64,000 nt of DNA from contig NZ_JBGCCU010000010.1 of assembly GCF_041261445.1 (NCBI RefSeq), forward strand, positions 124,001-188,000. The letters are read 5' to 3'. A program made the position numbers and the translations under genes. Below the pieces are notes generated by a model. The model saw only the letters and a list, made by a program, of their open reading frames with translations. It searched no databases and was not told the origin of the DNA. Below, piece by piece: positions 14,211 through 22,061 of the stretch (position 1 is the first letter of the stretch; each line of letters begins with the position of its first letter). The stretch is from Catenulispora sp. EB89. Its GTDB lineage: Bacteria; Actinomycetota; Actinomycetes; Streptomycetales; Catenulisporaceae.

Positions 14211-16628
14211 ATGGCGACAGCCGAGTGCGTCGTCGACGCCCAAGGCCGGGTGACGCGCTGGAACCAGGGTGCGCAAAGCCTGCTCGGCTACCCGGCCGCC
14301 GAGATCGTCGGCCACCCCGCCGCCGAACTGATGGCCGAACCCGCCTCAAAGGCGGATTTCCTGCACGCCGTCGGCACCGACCCCGAACGCTGGAGCGGCG
14401 AGCTCGCGCTGCGCCACCGCGACGGCCGGCGCGTCGACGTGGTCGTCGTCGCGCACCACGGCGCCCCGGGATCCGGCCCGGACGCCTGGCGCGTCGTCAG
14501 CCCCCTGGACGGCACGCAGCCGCGCCCCGAGGACGACGACCTCGCACACTGGGCCCTCGACCAACTACCGCGCTGTTCCGTCTCCCTCTACGACGCAGAC
14601 CTCAGATACCGCCGCTCCAACCAGTCCATGGAAACCGTCGTCGGCCTGCCGGACGCCGCGATCCGAGGCCTCCCCATCCACGACATCACCACGCAGCCGC
14701 AGACGTCGGCCCTGGCCGACGGCCTGCGCAGTGCCGTCGACAGCGGTGAACCCTGCCGCCTGGAAAGCTTCCAGCGCACCGGCGGACAACGGCGCTCGCA
14801 CGCGTGGTCCGTCGACTTCGCGCCGCTCAAGGACCCCGGCGGCGAGGTGCGAGGAGTGGCGCTCGTCGCCCACGACATCACCGAGCAGTACTGGGCCCGC
14901 AAACGCCTCGTCCTGCTCAACGAGGCCGCCAGCCGCATCGGCAGCACGCTGGACGTCGCGCAGACCGCGCGGGAGCTGATGGAGGTGACGGTTCCGGAGC
15001 TGGCGGACTTCGCAAGCGTCGACCTCCTCACGGCTCTGGAGAGCGATGCAGAAGTGGGGGAGGAGGCTCTGCACGGCACCGTCACGTTGCGCCGCGTCGC
15101 GCACCGCTTCGCCCCCGGCAGCAGCCCGGCGCTGAAGACCGTGCTCGACATCGGCGTCGCGGACAGCTATCCCGAGTTCACACCTCCGGCGCGCGCCCTC
15201 GCCGGCGGTGCGGGAGTTCTGAGCAACGCCGAGGACGCCGAGTTCGTGGAGTGGATGCGTACGGACTCGGTGCGCGCCGCTCGGATCCGCGAGCAGGGGT
15301 ACCACTCGATGCTGGCCGTGCCGCTGCGTGCCCGAGGCGCGACGTTGGGCGTCGCAGTGTTCTACCGCCGCAGTCGTCAGGACCGGATGGAACGGTTCGA
15401 CCACGACGACCTGCTTCTCGCCGAGGAACTTTCGGCGCGCGCGGCGGTGGCGATCGACAACGCGCGCAGATACACGCGCGAGCGCGAGACGGCTCTGTCG
15501 CTGCAACGCAGCCTTCTGCCTCGGCGGTTTCCCGACCACAGCGCGGTCGAGGTCGCCACCCGGTATCTGCCGGCGGGGGCGCAGCCGGGGATCGGGGGCG
15601 ACTGGTTCGACGTGATCACGCTGTCCGGGGCGCGGGTCGCGCTGGTCGTCGGCGACGTCGTCGGGCACGGTATTCAGGCCTCGGCGACGATGGGGCGGCT
15701 GCGCACGGCGGTGCGGACGCTGGCCGACGTGGACCTGCCGCCCGACGAGTTGCTGACGCATCTTGACGACCTGGTCGTGCGGTTGTCCGACGAAGCCGAG
15801 GCCGGAGCCGGGGCCGCGACCACGGGGAACGGTGCCGCGCGCGTCGGCAGCGAGGTCGGCGCCACCTGCTGCTACGCCGTGTACGACCCGGTGTCCCGCA
15901 CCTGCACCCTGGCCAGCGCCGGCCACCCGCCGCCGGTCATCGTGCCGCCGGGCGGCCCGGCCACGGTGCTGCCGATCTCGGTCGGGCCGCCGCTCGGCAT
16001 CGGCGGCCTGCCCTTCGAGGCGACGGTCGTCGAGTTGGCGGAGCACAGCGTCCTGGCCCTTTACTCCGACGGTCTCATCGAGACCAGGGAGCGTGACCTC
16101 GACGAGGGGATGGCGAAGCTGTGCGACGTCCTCAACGCTGCCGACGGGCCGTTGGACGAGTCGTGCGACGCCGTGCTGAGCACGTTGATCACCGGCCGAC
16201 CGCAGGACGACGTCGCGCTGCTCCTCACGCGTACCCGGGCGTTGGACGCGGGGCGGGTTGCGGCGTGGGACGTGGTGTCGGATCCGGTCGCGGTCAGCCA
16301 GACCCGGAAGGACGTCAGCGGGCGGTTGTCCGCGTGGGGTTTGGAGGACCTGAGCTTTGCCACCGAGCTGATCGTCAGCGAGCTCGTGACCAACGCGATC
16401 CGTTACGGGGCACCACCGATTACTTTGCGGCTGATCCAGGACAACACTCTCATCTGCGAGGTGTCCGACTGCAGCAGTACCGCTCCGCACCTGCGCCGTG
16501 CGCGCGTGTTCGACGAGGGCGGTCGAGGCCTGATGCTCGTCGCCCAGTTCGCGCGGAGCTGGGGGACCCGGCACACGCCTACCGGGAAGACGATCTGGGC
16601 CGAGCAGAACCTGATGCCCACTGAGTGA
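14211..16628 (+). CDS. PAS-PAS-GAF-SpoIIE phosphatase with C-terminal HATPase (RsbU/RsbW hybrid)
   Basis: An 805-residue cytoplasmic regulator. Two PAS domains lie near residues 1-95 (VVDAQGRVTRWNQGAQSLLGYPAAEIVG in part) and 115-230, a GAF domain at about 235-420, a PP2C-type SpoIIE phosphatase at about 440-660 (GGDWFDVITLSG and ALYSDGLIETRERDLDEG carry metal-binding aspartates), and an RsbW-like ATPase at about 670-800 (LIVSELVTNAIRYG, N-box; GRGLMLVAQFARSWG, G-box). It combines the anti-anti-sigma phosphatase and anti-sigma kinase activities of partner-switching systems, which suits control of a SigB/F-type factor such as the one at 10703. No cognate STAS protein is encoded nearby. The gene appears leaderless. 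Confidence 0.88.
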   Translation: MATAECVVDAQGRVTRWNQGAQSLLGYPAAEIVGHPAAELMAEPASKADFLHAVGTDPERWSGELALRHRDGRRVDVVVVAHHGAPGSGPDAWRVVSPLDGTQPRPEDDDLAHWALDQLPRCSVSLYDADLRYRRSNQSMETVVGLPDAAIRGLPIHDITTQPQTSALADGLRSAVDSGEPCRLESFQRTGGQRRSHAWSVDFAPLKDPGGEVRGVALVAHDITEQYWARKRLVLLNEAASRIGSTLDVAQTARELMEVTVPELADFASVDLLTALESDAEVGEEALHGTVTLRRVAHRFAPGSSPALKTVLDIGVADSYPEFTPPARALAGGAGVLSNAEDAEFVEWMRTDSVRAARIREQGYHSMLAVPLRARGATLGVAVFYRRSRQDRMERFDHDDLLLAEELSARAAVAIDNARRYTRERETALSLQRSLLPRRFPDHSAVEVATRYLPAGAQPGIGGDWFDVITLSGARVALVVGDVVGHGIQASATMGRLRTAVRTLADVDLPPDELLTHLDDLVVRLSDEAEAGAGAATTGNGAARVGSEVGATCCYAVYDPVSRTCTLASAGHPPPVIVPPGGPATVLPISVGPPLGIGGLPFEATVVELAEHSVLALYSDGLIETRERDLDEGMAKLCDVLNAADGPLDESCDAVLSTLITGRPQDDVALLLTRTRALDAGRVAAWDVVSDPVAVSQTRKDVSGRLSAWGLEDLSFATELIVSELVTNAIRYGAPPITLRLIQDNTLICEVSDCSSTAPHLRRARVFDEGGRGLMLVAQFARSWGTRHTPTGKTIWAEQNLMPTE

Positions 16629-16642
16629 ATGGAGTCGCGATC

Positions 16643-18235
16643 ATGTCCAGCCCGTCTGCGAGTGTTGGTGCGCGTGCCGTTGTGCTCAGCGATCGGCAAG
16701 GCTTCAATCGGCGGTGGTTCGCGCCGAAGCTTGAGGCTGTTTTTGTCCCGAGGAATGATGCCGAGGCGGTCGCGCAGATCGGCGAGGCGATTTCCCGCTT
16801 CGGGCGCGACGTCAAGGTCGTGTCCGGGCGGCATTGCTATGAGGACTTCGCATACAACGGCACTACCAGGGCCGTTGTGGACATGTCCTCGATGAGCCGT
16901 GTCGGCTGGGATGAGGGTCGTGCTGCTTTCTTCGTCGAGGCGGGTTGTGAGAACTGGACCGTTTACCGGACGTTGTTGAACGGTTTCAACAAGACGCTTC
17001 CTGCCGGAAGCTGCTACTCGGTCGGTGCCGGCGGTCACATCACCGGTGGCGGGTATGGGCTTTTGTCGCGAATGCACGGTTTGATGGTCGATCATCTCAG
17101 TGCGGTCGACATCGTGACGTGGAACGCGTCGTCGAAGAGTGCTGAGCTGCATCACGTGTCGGCGGCGAGTTCGTCGAGTGACGAACGAGATCTCTTCTGG
17201 GCTCTGCAAGGGGCTGGGTGCGGAAACTTCGGCGTCATTCTGCGCTACTACTTCGACGCGCTGCCCGACGCCCCGGAGTTCGCCTCGATCTACACCCTGT
17301 CATGGGACTGGACGGCGATCGATGCGCAATCCTTCGCGAACTTGCTCGCTGAATACGCGGAGTTCGTACAGAGCCTGCCCGAGACCGATTTCAGCTTGTT
17401 GAAGCTGATGCACGTGTCGGCCGGGCAGATCGGGATGGTCGTGCAAGCCGTGTCCCCCGCAGGGGCGACGCTGCTCGAACACCGGGCCGAGGTCGAGCGT
17501 CGGTATGGGGAGGCGCGCACGCGTTTCGGGGCGATCGTCGAACCCGCGCCGCTGCGGTACCCGCTCGGCGGGCATCCGGGGTGGACGACGTCGGTCGTGG
17601 GGAACGACAGCGTGCAGAACGTCACGTATCTCGAGGCGCTGCAGACCATGAACAGCTCGGGGCCGAACCAGTTCGGGAAGTACAAGTCCGCGTATATGAA
17701 TAGGGGTTTCCCGTCGAATCAGGTCGCTGCGATCTACCACTGGCTCCACACGACTCCGAACGGCGTCTCGGAGTCGGACATGAGCCAGAGCCTGCTCCAG
17801 GTGGACAGCTACGGAGGGGCCATCAACCGGGTCGCCTCCACCGCGACGGCGGTGCCGCAGCGCGACGCGATCATGAAGCTCCAGTACCAGACGTACTGGC
17901 TCAACGCCTCGCGCCCCGGCGAGGGAGCCCAGCCCCCGTACGACGTCCAGACCGACGCACACCTGCGGTGGATCAACGACTTCTACCGGGAGGTCTACGT
18001 GGAGTACGGCGGGACCCCCGACCCGGCCAACGACCCGACGGGCACGGTCGCGGGCGCGTACTACAACTACCCGGACAACGTCCTCGGCACCCACTCCAAG
18101 GGCGACGTCGACCACGCGCTGTGGCTGTACTTCCTCGACAACTTCCGCAAGAACCCGCGGAACCTGGTCGCGGTGAAGCGGCGGTGGGATCCGGCGGATG
18201 TCTTCCATCACGAGCAGTCGATTCCGGTGGTTTGA
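16643..18235 (+). CDS. Berberine-bridge-type FAD oxidoreductase, bicovalent flavin
   Basis: A 530-residue BBE-like oxidase. The FAD-binding PP-loop region contains SGRHCYEDF, with H64 as the 8-alpha-histidyl attachment residue, and LPAGSCYSVGAGGHITGGG, with C124 as the 6-S-cysteinyl residue; having both predicts bicovalent FAD. The C-terminal BBE segment ends ALWLYFLDNFRKNPRNLVAV, then WDPADVFHHEQSIP, the usual family end. No signal peptide is seen. Relatives oxidise sugars or antibiotic intermediates; the substrate is not predictable. It starts 14 bases after the phosphatase stop with GGAG upstream, so it is possibly cotranscribed. Confidence 0.88.
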   Translation: MSSPSASVGARAVVLSDRQGFNRRWFAPKLEAVFVPRNDAEAVAQIGEAISRFGRDVKVVSGRHCYEDFAYNGTTRAVVDMSSMSRVGWDEGRAAFFVEAGCENWTVYRTLLNGFNKTLPAGSCYSVGAGGHITGGGYGLLSRMHGLMVDHLSAVDIVTWNASSKSAELHHVSAASSSSDERDLFWALQGAGCGNFGVILRYYFDALPDAPEFASIYTLSWDWTAIDAQSFANLLAEYAEFVQSLPETDFSLLKLMHVSAGQIGMVVQAVSPAGATLLEHRAEVERRYGEARTRFGAIVEPAPLRYPLGGHPGWTTSVVGNDSVQNVTYLEALQTMNSSGPNQFGKYKSAYMNRGFPSNQVAAIYHWLHTTPNGVSESDMSQSLLQVDSYGGAINRVASTATAVPQRDAIMKLQYQTYWLNASRPGEGAQPPYDVQTDAHLRWINDFYREVYVEYGGTPDPANDPTGTVAGAYYNYPDNVLGTHSKGDVDHALWLYFLDNFRKNPRNLVAVKRRWDPADVFHHEQSIPVV

Positions 18236-18260
18236 GGGTGCGGTCGGGCTGGGGGTGGCA

Positions 18261-19364
18261 TCAGCGGCCCGCAGCGTCCAGCCCCCGCCGCAGCGCCCGC
18301 AGGAACCCCCGCCCGAAGTGCCGGTCCGGCTCCATCACCGAGCCCTCGGCCCATTCGTTCCACGACTTGACGAACACCATCCGCGGCCCCGGCATCTCCT
18401 GCTCCCGGCGTGCCGCCTTCGTCACCGCGGCCTCGAAGATCTCCGGATCGGGATCGTGCAGCAGTACACCGCGTCGCCCTGAACGCGGGGTGTTGTCGAA
18501 GCCTGGCACGACGCACGGATGCCGCCGGATCGGCGCGCCGCACCCGTCCAACAGCCAGTCCGCGTAGATCCCGTCGTAGCGGTACGTCCGGGGCGCCTCG
18601 TGCAGCGGCGTGCCGCCGAACGCCGCCTCCAGCGGGTGGCCGGCGGGCGGCGGCGCGGGGTTGAACACCGCCGCGTCCAGCTGCGGGTCGGGGGTGTGCA
18701 CCCAGGCGCCGTCGGCGTCGCCGACCAGGTACAGGCCGGGCAGGCCGGCATCGGTGGCCATCCGGCGCCACAGTGCGACCAGGCGGGGGAGGTCGGGGAT
18801 GTCGTCGGGGCGGAAGAGGTAGAACACCGGGCGGCCGTCGACGGTCAGGTAGCGCTCGTCCGTGAAGTGCGGGAGCAGGCACTTGAAGTGCTCGATGTCG
18901 TCGGCTTCGCCCGGGTAGTCCTGGCGTTGCAGCACCTCGTCGCCGCGGCCGTGCCAGACGCCGGTCCAGGACTGGTTCGCCCACGCCAGGCAGTACCGGT
19001 GCGGCAGGCCCGGGTCGTTCAGCAGGTCCGTCTCGGGGCGCTCCAGCAGCCGCACGCCGCCGAACCAGTAGTGCCAGTAGCACAGCGCGCTCACGCCGTA
19101 CTCGGCGGCGAGCTCCCACTGGGCCCGGCGGCTCTCGCGCAGCCGCAGGTCGTAGAACCCCAGGTCGGCGGGTAGGCGCGGCTGGAGATGGCCGTCGAAC
19201 AGTGGACGCGCCGCCGCCGCGTGCGTCCACTCGGTGAAGCCCGGTCCCCACCAGCGGTCGTTCTCCGGGATCGGGTGGAACTGCGGGAGGAAGAAGGCCA
19301 CGACCTCAAGAGGAGAGACGTCGTGGGCCCCGCCATCAGTACCCTCATCAGCCTCGTCAGCCAT
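18261..19364 (-). CDS. WbsX/GH99-like protein
   Basis: A 367-residue protein of the glycosyltransferase WbsX (GH99-like TIM barrel) family: VVAFFLPQFHPIPENDRWWG and GFTEWTHAAAA at the N-terminus, then GVSALCYWHYWFGGVRLLE, WANQSWTGVWHG, and near the end FVKSWNEWAEGSVMEPDR. Proteins of this family occur in polysaccharide gene clusters and may be endo-acting hydrolases rather than transferases. It overlaps the upstream condensation-domain gene by eight bases, so the two are coupled. Without a signal peptide it probably acts in the cytoplasm. The pairing with a condensation domain is unusual. Confidence 0.82.
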   Translation of the reverse strand: MADEADEGTDGGAHDVSPLEVVAFFLPQFHPIPENDRWWGPGFTEWTHAAAARPLFDGHLQPRLPADLGFYDLRLRESRRAQWELAAEYGVSALCYWHYWFGGVRLLERPETDLLNDPGLPHRYCLAWANQSWTGVWHGRGDEVLQRQDYPGEADDIEHFKCLLPHFTDERYLTVDGRPVFYLFRPDDIPDLPRLVALWRRMATDAGLPGLYLVGDADGAWVHTPDPQLDAAVFNPAPPPAGHPLEAAFGGTPLHEAPRTYRYDGIYADWLLDGCGAPIRRHPCVVPGFDNTPRSGRRGVLLHDPDPEIFEAAVTKAARREQEMPGPRMVFVKSWNEWAEGSVMEPDRHFGRGFLRALRRGLDAAGR

Positions 19365-20840
19365 GCGCCGGTACCTCGTGCCGCCCGGGCGCTCCGCCGA
19401 CGCCGAGCGCGGCGGCCACCACGACCGCTTCCATCTCCAGCGCCAGCGCCTCGATCTGCCGCCGCGCGAAAGCCCGGGTGTCGGTCCAGATCTCCAGGTG
19501 AACCGCAGGCGGCGCCGCCCCGGGAACATGCCGCTCGGGAACCAAGGGCTCGGAGTCGACCTGGATGAACAAGGAGCCGTCGAACACCGGCGTCTTACGC
19601 CCCCAGTACCACCTGCTCAGCGGCAGCACCCGGGCCACGTCCCACACCTCGGGCACGAAGCGGTCGCCCTCGCCCGCCCCGGTCTTGTCCCGCCGGTCGT
19701 TGAGATGCCACGTGATGTCCAGCGCCCGCCCACGGCGAGCGCCCGCCTCGGCCAACAGCGCGTCGCACTCGACCGGGTCGTAGTACCCGGCGAAGCAGGC
19801 TCCTGTCACGGCCTTCTCGGCACGCGCCACGACCTCGTCGAACCCGGCGCCCGCGACGTCGACCACGCAGATCCCGTGTTGCGACACCTGCGAGACCAGC
19901 TCGGCGAAACCCGGCCGGAACCGGTTGCCGACCACGATCTGCGCCACGCCCGGATCCCGCCCGAACACCCGGGCCACCGCCACCGCGTACGCGGCCAGCA
20001 GCACGTGGGTCGTGCCCGCCCCGGTGCGCGCCGCGACCGCGCGCATCCCCAGTTCCATCGCGGGGGAGTAGCCGACCAGCTCCCAATGGCGCGGCTCCTG
20101 CTCCTGCGGCGGGTCGGGGGCCGGCCAGTCGGTCAGCCGGTCGAGTTGCGCGGCCCAGTGCCGGACGGCGCGGCTGCTCTGCCGACGCCCCGCAGCCGTG
20201 GCCTGCGCCTGTGCCACGTCCAGAGCGCTGGGCGGCGCGGGCGGCGGCGCGGTCGCCACCCCGGACGCCCCGGAGGCCCGGTTGAAGTGCTCCAGATCCC
20301 GCGCCAGCGCACGGATCGCGGCCCCGTCCACGAAGACATGGCTGTAGCCGATCACCAGATGCGCCGCCGTCCCGGACCGCGTGACGACCGCCATCCGCAC
20401 CGGGAACTCGTGCTCGTAGTCGAAGGACTCGAGCTCGTACCGCGACCGCAGCTCGTCCACGACCCCGGCGGCGTCCTCATCGTCCCCGATCTCGACGACC
20501 CGCAGCGGCACGACCCCGAGCCCGCGACGACCTGCACCGGACGCCGCCCTCCGTCCGGATCCGGCACGAACCGCAGCCGCGTGCGCAGTGCCGGATGCCG
20601 TCCGACCAGGAAGCGCAGCATCCCGACCAGCTCCGCCACCGGCGTGCCGTCCGCCATCGGCACGGCCACGACCAGGTTCATCGTCCGGCCGGTCTGCCGG
20701 GTTCGGCGCCAGATGCCGAGCTGTCCCCACGTCAGCTCGCCCACCCCGGCGCCGTCACCCTCGAACGCCACCGGAATCTCCTGCACAGTGCCAGCCACAC
20801 CCGGTCTCCCCTCCAGGCGGCACGCGGATTCCGTTCTCAC
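19357..20840 (-). pseudogene. Stand-alone NRPS-type condensation-domain protein, frameshifted
   Basis: Two overlapping frames together make one condensation-domain protein of about 480 residues. The N-terminal part (LTWGQLGIWRRTRQ, then MADGTPVAELVGMLRFLVGRHPALRTRLR) runs from the 5' end to about position 20520; the rest, from LGVVPLRVVEIGDDED onward, is in the other frame. One missing base near 20518-20524 would restore a continuous reading. The acyltransfer motif reads SHVFVDG in place of HHxxxDG: the second, catalytic histidine is kept. Start candidates are GTG 20840 and GTG 20798 (better site, GGAGGGGAG). No adenylation or carrier domain is nearby. It is either a true frameshift or a sequencing error; the intact 3' frame favours a recent event. 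Confidence 0.75.
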
Positions 20841-20927
20841 CTAAGGGCTCCGGCGCGTAGCGTGCAAGCGGCGCACGAGCCGCGTACGAGCGCGGCGCCG
20901 TGACCTCCGGGCCCGGTGCCGCCGACG

Positions 20928-20940
20928 GTGAAAGTTTCAC
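20928..20940. promoter_or_regulatory. Perfect palindrome GTGAAAGTTTCAC before the expansin gene
   Basis: GTGAAA-G-TTTCAC is an exact inverted repeat 67 bases upstream of the expansin-like gene. Close variants lie upstream of the esterase (42053-42065) and the GH48 cellulase (46732-46744), which suggests an operator for a shared regulator of secreted enzymes. Confidence 0.55.
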
Positions 20941-21007
20941 GGCAACCTTTCGGCCCTCCCGGACCACATGACTGGCGCAAGGTATCCGATCGCTCGAAGG
21001 GGGGCCT

Positions 21008-21994
21008 GTGAAGGCCACGCATCTGACCACGCCGCACCACAAGCCGCGCACCAGGCGGCTGCCGAAATCCGCCGCGGCGTTGCTCGTGGTCGTAGGACTG
21101 ATAGCCGGCCTGGCTGCGTGTTCGTCCGCGCAGCACCAGGCGGACCCGGGCTTCGCGGTGCCTGGTGCAACGGCGCCGGGCACGTCCGGGACTCCGACGA
21201 GCGCCGGACCGACCGCCACCCCGACCTCCGCACAGTCGGCAGTGCCCACGGGGACCACGGCACCTTCATCCGCAAGCCCCGCCTCGGCGCACAAGTCACC
21301 CACGGGCACCGCCACGACCTCGCAGACCTCTGCCACCCCCGCCCACAGCGCTTCCACGAGCGAGACGAACACGTCCCTGGCCGGACGGATCCAGCCTGGC
21401 GTCGCCTACCAAGGCGTCGCCACGGAATACGCCGCCGCCGACGGCAACGGCGCCTGCCTGTTCGGCCCCGCCGCCGACATGATGATCGCGGCGATGAACG
21501 AGCTCGACTACCAGAACTCCGAAGCGTGCGGAGCCCACATCCTGGTCCGCGCGGCCAACGGCGCCACGGTCACGGTCCTGATCACCAACGAGTGCCCCTA
21601 TCCCTGCGCCCCCGGCCAACTCGACCTCAGCCAGCAGGCCTTCGCCAAGATCGCCGACCCCAAGGCCGGCCGGATCTCCATCAGCTGGCAGCTGATCAGC
21701 CCCGCCACGAGCAACAACATCTCCATCCGCTACAAGGCCGGCTCAAGCCAGTACTGGTGCGGCATCCAGGTCATCGGCGAACGCAACCCGGTCGGCCGCC
21801 TGGAGATCAGCACCGGCAGCGGCTGGCAGCAGCTGCCGCGCGCCAGCTACAACTACTTCCTGTCGGCGAGCGGCGTCGGCTGCGGCAAGGCGATCAGGAT
21901 CACCGACATCTTCGGCGAGCAGCTGACCACCGCTGCCTTCCCCGTCGAACCGGACGTGGTCCAACCCGCCCAGGCCCAGTTCGCGCAGCACTGA
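21008..21994 (+). CDS. Expansin-like (EXLX/DPBB) lipoprotein
   Basis: A 328-residue exported protein. An N-terminal basic-hydrophobic signal ends in the lipobox LAAC (about residues 35-38); a Ser/Thr/Pro/Ala-rich spacer of about 80 residues follows, then a double-psi beta-barrel (GVATEYAAADGNGACLFG, with NECPYPCAPGQLDLSQQAF) and a C-terminal immunoglobulin-like domain with aromatic surface residues (SSQYWCGIQVIGERNPVGRL in part). This is the two-domain plan of bacterial expansins, which loosen cellulose/xyloglucan contacts without hydrolysis. It starts at GTG after a G-rich site. A strong terminator follows. Confidence 0.85.
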   Translation: MKATHLTTPHHKPRTRRLPKSAAALLVVVGLIAGLAACSSAQHQADPGFAVPGATAPGTSGTPTSAGPTATPTSAQSAVPTGTTAPSSASPASAHKSPTGTATTSQTSATPAHSASTSETNTSLAGRIQPGVAYQGVATEYAAADGNGACLFGPAADMMIAAMNELDYQNSEACGAHILVRAANGATVTVLITNECPYPCAPGQLDLSQQAFAKIADPKAGRISISWQLISPATSNNISIRYKAGSSQYWCGIQVIGERNPVGRLEISTGSGWQQLPRASYNYFLSASGVGCGKAIRITDIFGEQLTTAAFPVEPDVVQPAQAQFAQH

Positions 21995-22004
21995 GCGGGT
22001 GGAG

Positions 22005-22039
22005 TCCGCCGGGCCGGGCGACCGTCCCGGCCCGGCGGA
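22005..22039. terminator. Bidirectional terminator between expansin and GH3 genes
   Basis: TCCGCCGGGCCGGG pairs perfectly with CCCGGCCCGGCGGA around a seven-base loop, a 14-bp stem centred between two convergent genes. Confidence 0.7.
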
Positions 22040-22061
22040 GTTCGGGGGTACGAACGCACCG

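Noticed and set aside
14565-16574. 669-codon minus-strand frame opposite the phosphatase
   Set aside because: Antisense shadow; the plus strand carries PAS, GAF, SpoIIE and HATPase motifs.
20841-21007. Possible cyclic-di-AMP riboswitch before the expansin gene
   Set aside because: Wall-acting genes often have one, but no matching conserved stems or GGGAAGC-like segments were found in the leader.
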